Shown one piece after another: positions 22,132 through 30,338 of a DNA stretch of 34,442 nucleotides. How positions within the stretch are numbered: the first letter of the stretch is position 1; every line of letters begins with the position of its first letter. The notes under the pieces are model-generated. The model worked only from the letters and a program-made list of their open reading frames with translations, made no database searches and was not told the origin of the DNA. The position numbers and the translations under genes are program-made. Where the stretch lies: positions 1 to 34,442 of the forward strand of contig URMO01000019.1 in assembly GCA_900549085.1 (NCBI GenBank). Direction: 5' to 3'. This DNA comes from an uncultured Collinsella sp. (GTDB taxonomy: Bacteria; Actinomycetota; Coriobacteriia; Coriobacteriales; Coriobacteriaceae).

Positions 22132-24156
22132 CTACATCAAGTTGCAGACAGCCGCCGCGAAGGCCACGGGGTCCTCGGGTAGAATGCCCTCGACCAGCAG
22201 GGCCTGGTCATAGAGCAGGCCGGAGTACTGCTTGATCTTGTCGGTGTCGCCCGCCTTCTGGGCAGCGACGAGCTTGGCAAAGACCGGGTGCTTGGCGTTG
22301 AGCTCGAGCACGCGCTGGCTCTTGGGCATACCGTCGGGCGCGCCCTCGGGACCCTTCTGGAGCACCTTCTCCATCTCGAGCGAAAGCGGGCCCTCGGTGG
22401 TGATGCACGCGGGAGCATCGGTCAGGCGCGCAGAGACGGCGACCTTCTCGACCTTGTCGTCGAGCGCCTCCTTCATGGCGCTAAAGAGGTCCTCGTTCTC
22501 CTTGGTGGCGTCCTCGGCCTCCTTCTTCTCGTCCTCGGTCGCCAGGTCAAGATCACCGGTCGCGACGTTCTTGAGCTCCAAGTGACGATCCTCGACCTCG
22601 GGCTCAGCACCGTCGGCAACGGCCTTCTCGGCAGCCTCGCGGGCAGCATCGTCCTCGTAGATCTTGGGCATATCGGCGGCAACGTACTCACGCATGGCCT
22701 GGAACGTGAACTCATCCACATCCTGCGTCAGCAGCAGCACGTCATAGCCGCGGTCGAGCACGCCCTTTACCACGGGCATCTTGGCCAAGCGCTCACGCGA
22801 GTCGCCGGCGGCGTAGTAAATGGCCTTCTGATCCTCGGGCATGCCCTTGGCATACTCGGCCAGGGTAATCATCTTCTGCTCCTTGGCAGACCAGAACAGC
22901 AGCAGGTCGGCGAGCTCATCGGCCTTCATGCCATAGCTCGAGTAGATGCCGTACTTAAGACCGCGGCCAAAGTTCTCAAAGAACTTCTCGTAGGCCTCGC
23001 GGTCGTTGTCACGCATATCCTCAAGGTCGGCAGTGATCTTCTTTTCCACACGCTTGGCGATGGCCTTGAGCTGACGGTTCTGCTGCAGCGTCTCACGCGA
23101 AATATTGAGCGTCACGTCGGCGGAATCCACGACGCCGCGCACAAAGTTGTAGTAGTCGGGCAGCAGGTCGTCGCACTTCTCCATGATCAGCACGTTGGAG
23201 CTGTAGAGCGCCAGGCCCTTCTCGTAGTCCTTACTGTACAGATCGAACGGCGCGCGGCCCGGCACAAACAGCAGGGCGTCATACTCGAGCGTGCCCTCAG
23301 CATGGAAGCTGATGGTGCGCGCCGGATCGTCAAAGTCGTGGAACGTGGACTTGTAGAACTCGTTGTAATCCTTCTGTTCAACGTCGGAGCTGCGCTTCTT
23401 CCAGATTGGCGTCATGGAGTTGATGGTCTCGAGCTCCTGGTAGTCCTCGTACTCGGGCTTGTAATCATCCGGCGCGTCCTCGGGCTTGGGTTTCTGGCGG
23501 CTCTTGCTCACCATCATCTGAATCGGGTAGCGCACATAGTTGCTGTACTGCTGAATCAGGCTCTTGAGGCCCCACTCGGTCAGGAAGCGATCGTAGGTCT
23601 CGGCCTCGCCGTCGGCGTCGAGCTTCTCGTTCTCACGCAGCGTCAGAATGACATCGGTACCGTGCTCGGCGCGCTCGCCATCCTCGATGGTGTAACCCTC
23701 AAGACCGTCGGACTCCCAAACGTGGGCGGTATCCTCGCCATAGGCGCGGCTCACGACCTTCACATGGCTGGCGACCATAAAGGCCGAGTAGAAGCCCACG
23801 CCAAACTGACCGATAATGTCCACATCGGAGCCCTGCTGCTCGGCGTTCTCGGTCTTAAACTCCTCGGAGCCGGAATGGGCGATGGTGCCCAGGTTGCGCT
23901 CGAGCTCCTCGGCGGTCATGCCAATGCCGTTATCCGAGATGGTAATGGTGCGGGCGTCTTTATCAAAGGAGACGCGAATAGCCAGGTCGCCCTGATCGAG
24001 CTTGACACTCGGGTCCTGCAGGCTCTTAAAGTTGAGCTTGTCGACGGCGTCGCTCGCGTTAGAGATAAGCTCGCGCAGGAAGATTTCCTTATTGGTGTAG
24101 ATGGAGTTGATCATAAGGTCGAGCAGTTTTTTGCTCTCGGTCTTAAATTGACGCAT
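22132..24156 (-). CDS. htpG: Chaperone HtpG (Hsp90)
   Basis: This 674-residue Hsp90 homologue folds or remodels client proteins in an ATP-dependent cycle. The N-terminal GHKL ATPase domain shows FLRELISNASDAVDKL (catalytic Glu and Mg-binding Asn), ISDNGIGM and IGQFGVGFYSAF. The middle domain carries YVRGVVDSADVTLNISRETL in variant form (FVRGVVDSADVTLNISRE) and the catalytic arginine in LNISRETLQQNRQL. It is somewhat longer than the usual roughly 625 residues because of acidic insertions near residues 220-245 and 525-560. The ATG at 24156 follows AAAGGA. It is monocistronic. No CIRCE or HspR-type box is seen; a terminator-like hairpin lies in its leader. Confidence 0.97.
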   Translation of the reverse strand: MRQFKTESKKLLDLMINSIYTNKEIFLRELISNASDAVDKLNFKSLQDPSVKLDQGDLAIRVSFDKDARTITISDNGIGMTAEELERNLGTIAHSGSEEFKTENAEQQGSDVDIIGQFGVGFYSAFMVASHVKVVSRAYGEDTAHVWESDGLEGYTIEDGERAEHGTDVILTLRENEKLDADGEAETYDRFLTEWGLKSLIQQYSNYVRYPIQMMVSKSRQKPKPEDAPDDYKPEYEDYQELETINSMTPIWKKRSSDVEQKDYNEFYKSTFHDFDDPARTISFHAEGTLEYDALLFVPGRAPFDLYSKDYEKGLALYSSNVLIMEKCDDLLPDYYNFVRGVVDSADVTLNISRETLQQNRQLKAIAKRVEKKITADLEDMRDNDREAYEKFFENFGRGLKYGIYSSYGMKADELADLLLFWSAKEQKMITLAEYAKGMPEDQKAIYYAAGDSRERLAKMPVVKGVLDRGYDVLLLTQDVDEFTFQAMREYVAADMPKIYEDDAAREAAEKAVADGAEPEVEDRHLELKNVATGDLDLATEDEKKEAEDATKENEDLFSAMKEALDDKVEKVAVSARLTDAPACITTEGPLSLEMEKVLQKGPEGAPDGMPKSQRVLELNAKHPVFAKLVAAQKAGDTDKIKQYSGLLYDQALLVEGILPEDPVAFAAAVCNLM

Positions 24157-24185
24157 GTGCAGTCCTTTCGCGCTACCCCCGTCCG

Positions 24186-24210
24186 CAAAAACGGCCCGGT
24201 TGCCCGAGCC
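24186..24210 (-). terminator. Terminator-like hairpin in the htpG leader
   Basis: On the minus strand GGCTCGG and CCGGGCC pair around a 4-nt loop (7 bp, one G-U) and are followed by GTTTTTG. It lies between the apparent htpG promoter and the start codon. It could end transcripts from the upstream GNAT gene or attenuate htpG itself. Confidence 0.5.
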
Positions 24211-24242
24211 GCATCGCAGACCTGCTATGTTCAGACTTAGAT

Positions 24243-24271
24243 TTTATAACCCATTAGCGCGCATATATACA
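24243..24271 (-). promoter_or_regulatory. htpG promoter
   Basis: TATAAA (24243-24248) lies 17 bp from TGTATA (24266-24271) on the minus strand. A perfect 14-bp palindrome, TCAGAGCGCTCTGA (24294-24307), lies 23 bases further upstream. Confidence 0.5.
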
Positions 24272-24357
24272 TACGGAATCGAAAAACTGTATGTCAGAGC
24301 GCTCTGATGCGCCAATTGCCAAGGAGTGCCCCAACTGCCGGCAGAAAAGGAACGTCC

Positions 24358-24858
24358 CTATCTGCCATCAACGCGCTTGGCCATCCAGACATGGGGCTGT
24401 CCCTCGTCTTCGTAGTCTACCGGGGCAATTTGCGTGTAGCCCGCCTTTACATAGAGCGGCAGCACGTATTCCTGCGCATGCAGCTTAATAAGTTTAGCGC
24501 CGGCATCGCGTGCACACGCAGCGCTGGCCTCGACGATCACACTCGCCAGTCCGCGACGACGCATAGCCGGCAGCACGGCGACGCGCCCCATAATGTAGGT
24601 CTCCCCCGCCGCAACGTCTTCGTCCATGTCACATGCCGGCGACACCGGGGCTTCCGCATCTGCCGCGCGCTCCAGCTCCTCGGGAAACACGCGCGAGCAG
24701 CCGGCGAGTTGACCATCCACATACAGCGTCACATGAATGCAGCTCGAGGCCTCATCGATCTGGTCGAACTCGATTTCATAACCCTGTTCGTCCACAAAGA
24801 CGGCGCGGCGCACCAGCGCCGCATCCTCAAAGCATCCCGTCTTGATTTGAATATCCAT
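24358..24858 (-). CDS. GNAT family N-acetyltransferase
   Basis: This 166-residue protein has the acetyl-CoA-dependent acetyltransferase fold. The acetyl-CoA loop appears as YIMGRVAVLPAMRRRGLASV (R-x-x-G-x-A pattern), followed by the C-terminal motif B region HAQEYVLPLYVKAGYTQI. The N-terminal VRRAVFVDEQGYEIEFDQID resembles the ElaA-type subgroup, which acts on small molecules or peptides of unknown identity. The ATG at 24858 follows GGGAGGGG. It is the last gene behind cpsB on the same strand with a gap of 39 bases, so it may be cotranscribed with the capsule cassette, though a functional link is only suggested. Confidence 0.88.
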   Translation of the reverse strand: MDIQIKTGCFEDAALVRRAVFVDEQGYEIEFDQIDEASSCIHVTLYVDGQLAGCSRVFPEELERAADAEAPVSPACDMDEDVAAGETYIMGRVAVLPAMRRRGLASVIVEASAACARDAGAKLIKLHAQEYVLPLYVKAGYTQIAPVDYEDEGQPHVWMAKRVDGR

Positions 24859-24897
24859 GGTCGCCCCTCCCATCAAAGCAAACGTTAGGGACAGATT

Positions 24898-25548
24898 TTA
24901 GCGAAAATGAACGCCCCGCACGCTAAACTTGGCCCGCGCCTTTGCCAGGCAATCGTAGTGGCGAACATTGTGGGCGTCGCTTGCGATAAAGCTGTACAAG
25001 CCCTCGTCAAACAGGCGCTGCGCCGGCTTTTTCTCGCGACCAAAACGCCCGCCGGCAATAAAATCAGCCGAAGCCTGCAGCTTGCAACCCATATCGACCA
25101 GACGCTCCGCCACGCTCACATCCTTTTGAACAGCACGATATCGCTCGGGATGAGCGATGATCACCTGGTAGCCGCGGCATTGCAAATCGTAAATCGTACT
25201 CTCGTACTCTCTAAACGCATAGGGATCAGCATGCGTCGAAAGCTCAAGCAGGAACTCATTGGTGCCATCGAAATGCAGGTATTCCGCGGCGTCGATGCCC
25301 AGCTCGACAAGCTTTCGGTGGTTGACCTCAAAGCCCATCTGAAGCGGAAAACCATCTGCGTTATCCCGCAATAGCTCAAAGGCATCCCACATCTTGTCGT
25401 AGTCAAAATAGGGATCTCGGCAGTGCGGGGTGCAGACAATTCTGGTTACGCCAGCCTGTTTGGCAGCCGCAAGCATCGCCAGGCTCTCATCGAGATCGGC
25501 GGCACCGTCGTCTACACCCGGCAAGATATGACAATGAATGTCGCGCAT
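24898..25548 (-). CDS. cpsB: CpsB/YwqE-type metal-dependent tyrosine phosphatase
   Basis: This 216-residue PHP-family phosphatase removes phosphate from the tyrosine cluster of its cognate BY-kinase. The metal ligands are visible as DIHCHILPGVDDGA at the N-terminus, CTPHCRDPYF, IIAHPERY and ASDAHN near the C-terminus, the full PHP set for this family. The usual length is about 240-255 residues, so this is slightly compact. The start ATG at 25548 lies 17 bases after the cpsD stop with AAGG between. It completes the cpsC-cpsD-cpsB module that controls capsule or exopolysaccharide export in Gram-positive bacteria. Confidence 0.94.
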   Translation of the reverse strand: MRDIHCHILPGVDDGAADLDESLAMLAAAKQAGVTRIVCTPHCRDPYFDYDKMWDAFELLRDNADGFPLQMGFEVNHRKLVELGIDAAEYLHFDGTNEFLLELSTHADPYAFREYESTIYDLQCRGYQVIIAHPERYRAVQKDVSVAERLVDMGCKLQASADFIAGGRFGREKKPAQRLFDEGLYSFIASDAHNVRHYDCLAKARAKFSVRGVHFR

Positions 25549-25565
25549 AGGTCGGCCTTAATCAA

Positions 25566-26303
25566 CTAAACGTTTGCCCGGTTGGTAAAGATCCCCTTTT
25601 TAGAAGCACCCTGAGCAGCGGAACCGTTCTTTACCTTCTTACCGTCCTTGGTGTAGTAAGAATAGTAATATTCGCTGGTCTCGCTCTCGCAGCAATTCAT
25701 AACGGTACCGATGAGCTTGACCTTCTCGGACTTCTTAAGCTGAGCGATGGCGTTGAGCGCTTCCTCGCGCTTGGTGAAGTCTTCGCGCACCACAAACAGC
25801 GTGCCGTCAGTCAGGCTGGCGATCTCGGCAGCATCGATGAAGGTGCCGACCGGAGGAGCGTCAAAAATGACATACTGGAACTTGGCAGACAGCGCCTTAA
25901 CCAGCTTGGCAAAACGATGAGACACGATGATGTCGGCAGGATTGGGAATATGAGGCTCCGCATCGAGGAAGTAGAAGTTCTTCTGACCCGTCTCGGCGAT
26001 TGCCTGGTCGATGGAAATCTGCTCGGACAGGACTGCGTAGAGTCCGCCATGCGAACGGACGCCAAGCATGTCGGAAAGAGACCTGCGACGCATATCTCCC
26101 TCGACCAGAAGAACGCTCTTGCCGCTGGTGGCGATAGCCTGGGCCAGGTTGATGGCAACCGTAGACTTACCCTCGTTGGGAATCGAGGACGTAACGGTAA
26201 TGGTGCGGATGGGGTCATCCACGCTCGCAAAGCGAATGTTGGCCAGAAGGGTCTTGGCGGCATTCTGCACAACGAGCTTATCGGTGTTCTTAGCCCTAGC
26301 CAT
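25566..26303 (-). CDS. cpsD: CpsD/CapB-type bacterial tyrosine kinase (BY-kinase)
   Basis: This 245-residue cytosolic kinase autophosphorylates tyrosines and couples polysaccharide chain-length control to export. Walker A is SSIPNEGKST (Lys46), Walker A' is VLLVEGDMRRR (residues 64-74, with Glu where many have Asp), and Walker B is VIFDAPPVG (Asp148). The C-terminal tyrosine cluster, SEYYYSYYTKDG, holds five tyrosines (212-214, 216, 217), the autophosphorylation sites. The ATG at 26303 is 2 bases after the cpsC stop, and as in other Gram-positive systems the membrane activator is a separate protein, here CpsC. MinD/ParA-type ATPases share these motifs but not the tyrosine tail. Confidence 0.95.
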   Translation of the reverse strand: MARAKNTDKLVVQNAAKTLLANIRFASVDDPIRTITVTSSIPNEGKSTVAINLAQAIATSGKSVLLVEGDMRRRSLSDMLGVRSHGGLYAVLSEQISIDQAIAETGQKNFYFLDAEPHIPNPADIIVSHRFAKLVKALSAKFQYVIFDAPPVGTFIDAAEIASLTDGTLFVVREDFTKREEALNAIAQLKKSEKVKLIGTVMNCCESETSEYYYSYYTKDGKKVKNGSAAQGASKKGIFTNRANV

Positions 26304-26305
26304 GC

Positions 26306-26962
26306 CTATTTACCACCTTTCATAGCCGGAATTCGGCCGACAACGGGAATACCAAGGAGCTCTTCTGCCTCTTCGACACCGCGGATGCGCGTGTTGAGCA
26401 TATCTGCCAAAACGACATAGGCAATTGCGATAAAGATACCGGCGAGGAACGCGACGGCGATGTACAGCGCGCGCTTGGGACCACTGGGGGATTCGGGGGT
26501 CTTAGCCTTATCGATAACGTTGATGCTCTGAGCGGCACCGACATTCTGGGCGACCGTGCTAACCGAGCTGGCCATGGCCCTTGCCACCTCCGCCGTCTCC
26601 TCGGCATCGGTGCCCGTCACCGAAAGCGTGATGACGCGCGTCGTGGTCTCGGAGGAGACTGAAATCTTGTAGTCGCCGAGATCGGCGAGGCCCAGATCCT
26701 TGGCAGCACCGCCCTTAACGCTATCGCTATCGAGCAGCGTGGCGATATCGTTGGAAAGCATCTGGCTCGCCGAAAGATCGGTGTAGCTCATTTGACTGCT
26801 ATCGTCGGTCTTGGCGAGAACGTACATGCTCGTCGTGGCGGTGTAGGTGTTGTCCATCATGGTGAAGGACACGATGCCCATGGCGACCGCGCAAATCACC
26901 GGAAGGGCGATGACCAGCTTGAGGTGCTTTTTAAGCAGCTGGAACAGTTCGAGAAGGGTCAT
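26306..26962 (-). CDS. cpsC: Wzz/CpsC-type chain-length determinant and kinase activator
   Basis: This 218-residue membrane protein has two spans (about 17-36 and 165-187) flanking an extracytoplasmic Wzz domain (MMDNTYTATTSMYVLAKTDD onward). A proline-rich stretch TPESPSGPKRAL stands before the second span, as in CpsC/Wzz. The C-terminal cytosolic tail (RGVEEAEELLGIPVVGRIP) is the segment that activates the BY-kinase. The ATG at 26962 follows GAAAGG. No glycosyltransferases, flippase or polymerase genes lie in this window, so the polysaccharide it serves must be encoded elsewhere. Confidence 0.94.
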   Translation of the reverse strand: MTLLELFQLLKKHLKLVIALPVICAVAMGIVSFTMMDNTYTATTSMYVLAKTDDSSQMSYTDLSASQMLSNDIATLLDSDSVKGGAAKDLGLADLGDYKISVSSETTTRVITLSVTGTDAEETAEVARAMASSVSTVAQNVGAAQSINVIDKAKTPESPSGPKRALYIAVAFLAGIFIAIAYVVLADMLNTRIRGVEEAEELLGIPVVGRIPAMKGGK

Positions 26963-27040
26963 GCAGCTTGCCTTTCATTTCCCTAGTTCATATCGACAAA
27001 ACTGCTCGTATCATATCGCATCTTTCTGCCAAGTCCGAAC

Positions 27041-27070
27041 TCTATACATAAGATACAGCACATACGGCAA
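27041..27070 (-). promoter_or_regulatory. Likely cpsC operon promoter
   Basis: On the minus strand TTGCCG (27065-27070) and TATAGA (27041-27046) are 18 bp apart, 79 bases before cpsC. A second -10-like TATGAT occurs at 27010-27015 without a good partner. Confidence 0.45.
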
Positions 27071-27080
27071 TGTTGCGCAA

Positions 27081-27114
27081 TAATAACGCCGCATCGGCAA
27101 CCCCAGTGCGGCGT
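27081..27114 (-). terminator. Probable terminator of phoR
   Basis: ACGCCGCA (27086-27093) and TGCGGCGT (27107-27114) form a perfect 8-bp stem with a 13-nt loop, followed on the minus strand by TTATTATTG. The T-tract is interrupted, so termination may be partial. Confidence 0.5.
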
Positions 27115-27138
27115 CAAAACAACACGTTTGCTGCATTG

Positions 27139-28563
27139 CTACGCAAATGATTCGTCCTGCTGTACGGGAAACGTCACCGTGATGGTAGTCCCCACACCCA
27201 GCTCACTCGATAGGTCGAGCGAAGCATGGTGATACACGGCGGCATGCTTAACGATGGCCAGACCCAAGCCTGTTCCGCCACGTGCCTTGGAGCGGCTCTT
27301 GTCCACGCGATAGAAGCGCTCGAACACCTTGTCCTGCTCCTCGGGCGCGATGCCGATACCTGTATCGGCAACCGTCAGGTACGGATGGCCCTCATCATTG
27401 GTCCCACATCGAAGCGTAACCGTGCCACCGGGCTGGTTATAGCGAATAGCGTTACTGGCCAGGTTATAAATCAGCTCGTCGATCAGGCGTGGCACACCTT
27501 CGACCACAACGGGCTTCGTCTTGCGCACGATGGTCACGTCCGACTGTCGGGCGACCTGCTCAAGGCGCTGCTCCACCGTCGTAATAGCGCGCGAGAGCTC
27601 AATGGGTTCCGTGGAACCAATAGGCACTGCCTCGCCCTCGGTCGCGCGCTCGGCCTCGTCCAGGTTAGACAACGTCAAGATGTCGTTTACCAGCGCTGCT
27701 AGACGGCCCGCCTCGCGATAGATGCGACCGCCAAAGTTGCGCAGGTCATCCTCGCCCTCAACCATGCCGTTTGCAATAAGCTCGGCGTAGCCCGAAATCG
27801 CGGTAAGCGGGGTCTTGAGCTCATGAGTGATATTGGCCGTGAACTCGCGACGCATGCGGTCATTATCGGCCAGCACAGCCATCTGGCGTTTAAGCTCCTG
27901 GCGCTGCGACTCAATGCGCTCGAGCATGGGAACCATCTCGGTGTAGGCGTGTTCATAGCTACGGCGCGGGTGGTCCAAATCGACCTCCTGCAGCGGCGCA
28001 ATGATGGCACGGGATTCGCGGCGCGCAAGGAAAAACGAGAGCACCGCGCCCGCCGCCGCAATAAGCAGCATCGGCGCCACAAGCGAAAGCAAAATCGCCG
28101 CGACGCCAGGCTGGGCTTGCGCCAAACGAACGACCTGACCGTTATCAAGGGCGACGGCGCGATAGAGCATAATCTCGTCGAGCGTGGTGCTCGAGCGCTC
28201 CGCGGAGCCCGAACCGCTCTCAAGGGCCTCAACGACCTCGGGGCGATCGCCATGGTTGGGCAGCATGGAAGGAGACGCCTCGTTGTCATAGGCGACCGAT
28301 CCATCCCTGTTGATCAGCGTGATACGAAGGTCCTCGCGATCGAGGCTTCGCAAGAATGCGATGGGCTCCTTCTGCTCGTTTAAGGCGGCGGCAATAAGCT
28401 CGGTTTCTTGCGAAAGGTTGGCACTCGTGGCATCTGCCAAGGTGTTTTGCACAAAGAACGCGCCCAGCACTGTAAACGCCAAAATGACGGACATAGCGCA
28501 GACAAATATCGTCGCAAACACGCGATGCGAGAGCGTGTGTTTTCCCTGAGGGGCAAAGACCAC
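27139..28563 (-). CDS. phoR: PhoR-like sensor histidine kinase
   Basis: This 474-residue membrane kinase has spans at about 14-38 and 155-180 enclosing an extracytoplasmic sensor domain. A linker follows, then the HisKA domain with the phosphoacceptor in ITHELKTPLTAISGYAEL (His247), and the ATPase domain with N-box LIYNLASNAIRYN, G1 VADTGIGIAPEEQ and G2 GTGLGLAIVKH. The start is GTG at 28563, 3 bases after the stop of the response regulator, with GGAGGAG upstream, so the two are coupled. No other likely start is near the first span. The phosphate role is inferred from the adjacent PhoB-like regulator and pstB. Confidence 0.9.
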   Translation of the reverse strand: MVFAPQGKHTLSHRVFATIFVCAMSVILAFTVLGAFFVQNTLADATSANLSQETELIAAALNEQKEPIAFLRSLDREDLRITLINRDGSVAYDNEASPSMLPNHGDRPEVVEALESGSGSAERSSTTLDEIMLYRAVALDNGQVVRLAQAQPGVAAILLSLVAPMLLIAAAGAVLSFFLARRESRAIIAPLQEVDLDHPRRSYEHAYTEMVPMLERIESQRQELKRQMAVLADNDRMRREFTANITHELKTPLTAISGYAELIANGMVEGEDDLRNFGGRIYREAGRLAALVNDILTLSNLDEAERATEGEAVPIGSTEPIELSRAITTVEQRLEQVARQSDVTIVRKTKPVVVEGVPRLIDELIYNLASNAIRYNQPGGTVTLRCGTNDEGHPYLTVADTGIGIAPEEQDKVFERFYRVDKSRSKARGGTGLGLAIVKHAAVYHHASLDLSSELGVGTTITVTFPVQQDESFA

Positions 28564-28566
28564 GGA

Positions 28567-29295
28567 TTACTCCTCCGTTGCGGCGTCTGCAATGCCGGCA
28601 TCTTCGACATCGCTACCGGCGGAAGGCTCGGCCAGGCGATAGCCCACGCCGCGCACCGTCTCGATAGCGCCGGCACGCTCGCCGAGCTTTTGGCGAAGCG
28701 TCTGCACATGAACGTCGACGGTACGCGAGCCGCCATCGAAGTCCCAGCCCCACACGCTCTGCAGCAGCGACTCGCGAGTAAAGACCACACCGGGTTTGCG
28801 CATAAGATACTCGAGCAAATCGAACTCGCGCAAAGTAAGCTTGAGTGGCTCACCGGCAACGGTCACCTCGCGATGGCTGGGCGAAAGCACGATATCGCCC
28901 ACGCTGAGCACATCACTCACCTGCTTGACCATACCGCCGCGGCGCAGCAGCGCACGGCAACGGCTGGCAAGCTCCATGAGCGAAAACGGCTTAGTCAGAT
29001 AATCGTCGGCACCGCCATCGAGCGCCATCACCTTATCGAGCTCGGTATCTTTGGCGGTGAGCATCATGATGGGCACCGTCGCCGTCAGGCGGTCGGCGCG
29101 CAGGCGACGCATAATTGCCAAACCGTCGGTATCGGGCAGCATGATGTCGAGCAGGACGGCATCGGGTACCCGTCGCGCCACGGCGGCCTTAAACTCGCCA
29201 TCGCACGAAAAGCCTTCGGCCTCGATTCCCTGCTTGCGCAGTGCATAGACCGTCAAATCCCTGATGTTGTCATCGTCCTCGACGTAATAGATCAT
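28567..29295 (-). CDS. phoB: PhoB-like OmpR-family response regulator
   Basis: This 242-residue DNA-binding regulator has a receiver domain (1-115) with the acidic pocket YYVEDDDN, phosphoacceptor Asp50 in VLLDIMLP, and the KPF switch lysine. It has a winged-helix domain (about 130-225) with LTLREFDLLEYLMRKPGVVF and GGSRTVDVHVQTLRQKLG. The ATG at 29295 has AAAGGGG upstream; an ATG 24 bases earlier has no site. The C-terminal tail beyond the winged helix (GSDVEDAGIADAATEE) is longer than usual and acidic. A 14-bp palindrome sits directly ahead. The partner kinase follows in the same operon and pstB precedes it. Confidence 0.92.
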   Translation of the reverse strand: MIYYVEDDDNIRDLTVYALRKQGIEAEGFSCDGEFKAAVARRVPDAVLLDIMLPDTDGLAIMRRLRADRLTATVPIMMLTAKDTELDKVMALDGGADDYLTKPFSLMELASRCRALLRRGGMVKQVSDVLSVGDIVLSPSHREVTVAGEPLKLTLREFDLLEYLMRKPGVVFTRESLLQSVWGWDFDGGSRTVDVHVQTLRQKLGERAGAIETVRGVGYRLAEPSAGSDVEDAGIADAATEE

Positions 29296-29335
29296 GTTGA
29301 ACCCCTTTGCGGCCGGCATGACCGCATCTTAACCC

Positions 29336-29349
29336 TAAAGGTACCTTTA
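29336..29349. promoter_or_regulatory. Perfect palindrome between pstB and phoB
   Basis: TAAAGGTACCTTTA is a perfect 14-bp palindrome, 11 bases past the pstB stop region and 41 bases ahead of phoB. It is a likely binding site; it does not match the direct-repeat form usual for Pho boxes. Confidence 0.4.
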
Positions 29350-29359
29350 CTAGATGGTA

Positions 29360-30235
29360 TCAGCCAAAACGTCCCGTTAAATAATCCGCCGTGCGCGGGT
29401 CGGTGGGATTTTTGAAGAGCTGAGCGGCGGGCGCGTGCTCCACTAACTCACCCAGCAAGAAAAACGCGACCGAGTCGGAGATGCGCGCCGCCTGCTGCAT
29501 ATTGTGCGTAACGACCACGAGCGTGCAGGTCTCTTTGAGCTCGCAGGCCAGCTGCTCAACCACCAGCGTCGATACGGGATCGAGAGCGCTCGTGGGCTCG
29601 TCCATCAGCAGAATATCGGGTTGCACGGCAAGCGCGCGGGCGATGCACAGGCGCTGCTGCTGCCCGCCCGAAAGGCCCAGCCCCGACTCTTTGAGTTTGT
29701 CCTTGACCTCATCCCATAGTGCAGCGCGACGAAGAGAGTCCTCGACCAGCTCATCCAGCACGGCGCGGTCGCGCACACCCATGCCGCGCGGGCCATACGC
29801 GACGTTGTCGTAGATGCTCATGGGAAACGGGTTAGGGCGCTGAAACACCATGCCCACACGCTGACGCAGGCGGCAGATGTCGTAGTCGCCCAGGATATCC
29901 TGGCCGTCGAGTGCGATCTTGCCCTCGATGCGACAGTCCTTGATGCCGTCGTTCATGCGGTTAAAGCAACGCAGCAGCGTTGACTTGCCGCAGCCCGAAG
30001 GACCGATAAACGAGGTAATCTGCTTGTCGCGGATCTTGATGGACACGTCCTTGAGCGCGTGATGGTCGCCATAGAACAGGTCGAGGCCCTCGACGTCGAT
30101 GCGTGTCGGCGAGGCGGCAAGATCCTGCGCCGTGGGACGAGTCGCGTCCCCGACTTCGCGCTCGTGCGCAGCCTCGGCTTGCGCCTCCATTAGCTCCTCG
30201 GGCTCCGTGGGCTCTACAGTCGCAGCAGCCGTCAT
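29360..30235 (-). CDS. pstB: Phosphate ABC transporter ATP-binding protein PstB
   Basis: This 291-residue ATPase powers high-affinity phosphate import with PstS and PstC/PstA. Walker A is FIGPSGCGKSTLLRCFNRMND, a PstB hallmark, here cited as GPSGCGKST plus FNRMND. Also seen: Q-loop MVFQRPNPFPMSIYDNVAYG, signature LSGGQQQR, Walker B ILLMDEPTSALDP, and the switch His in VTHNMQQAAR. An Ala/Glu-rich N-terminal extension of about 45 residues precedes the ABC domain. The ATG at 30235 follows GGAGG at the right spacing. The upstream neighbour is an unrelated kinase gene, so pstS, pstC and pstA are not in this operon. Confidence 0.95.
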   Translation of the reverse strand: MTAAATVEPTEPEELMEAQAEAAHEREVGDATRPTAQDLAASPTRIDVEGLDLFYGDHHALKDVSIKIRDKQITSFIGPSGCGKSTLLRCFNRMNDGIKDCRIEGKIALDGQDILGDYDICRLRQRVGMVFQRPNPFPMSIYDNVAYGPRGMGVRDRAVLDELVEDSLRRAALWDEVKDKLKESGLGLSGGQQQRLCIARALAVQPDILLMDEPTSALDPVSTLVVEQLACELKETCTLVVVTHNMQQAARISDSVAFFLLGELVEHAPAAQLFKNPTDPRTADYLTGRFG

Positions 30236-30250
30236 ACCGCATACCTCCAC

Positions 30251-30280
30251 ATCGATATCAATTCAGCAGTATCGATAGTA
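30251..30280 (-). promoter_or_regulatory. pstB promoter region with inverted repeat
   Basis: ATCGATA (30251-30257) and TATCGAT (30270-30276) are perfect 7-bp arms. On the minus strand TACTAT (30275-30280) is a possible -10 box overlapping the outer arm. A GTTCACG upstream (minus strand) resembles one half of an actinobacterial Pho box, but no second copy is spaced correctly. Confidence 0.3.
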
Positions 30281-30338
30281 GAAATCGCGGCTCATATGCA
30301 CGTGAACGCATTGTCAGGTGTTTGTAAAGGCGCCTACG

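Noticed and set aside
22288..24240. 650-residue open frame on the plus strand
   Set aside because: Antisense shadow of htpG; leucine/valine-rich because of complementary codon bias.
24157..24357. CIRCE or HspR operator ahead of htpG
   Set aside because: Neither TTAGCACTC-N9-GAGTGCTAA nor CTTGAGT-N7-ACTCAAG is present.
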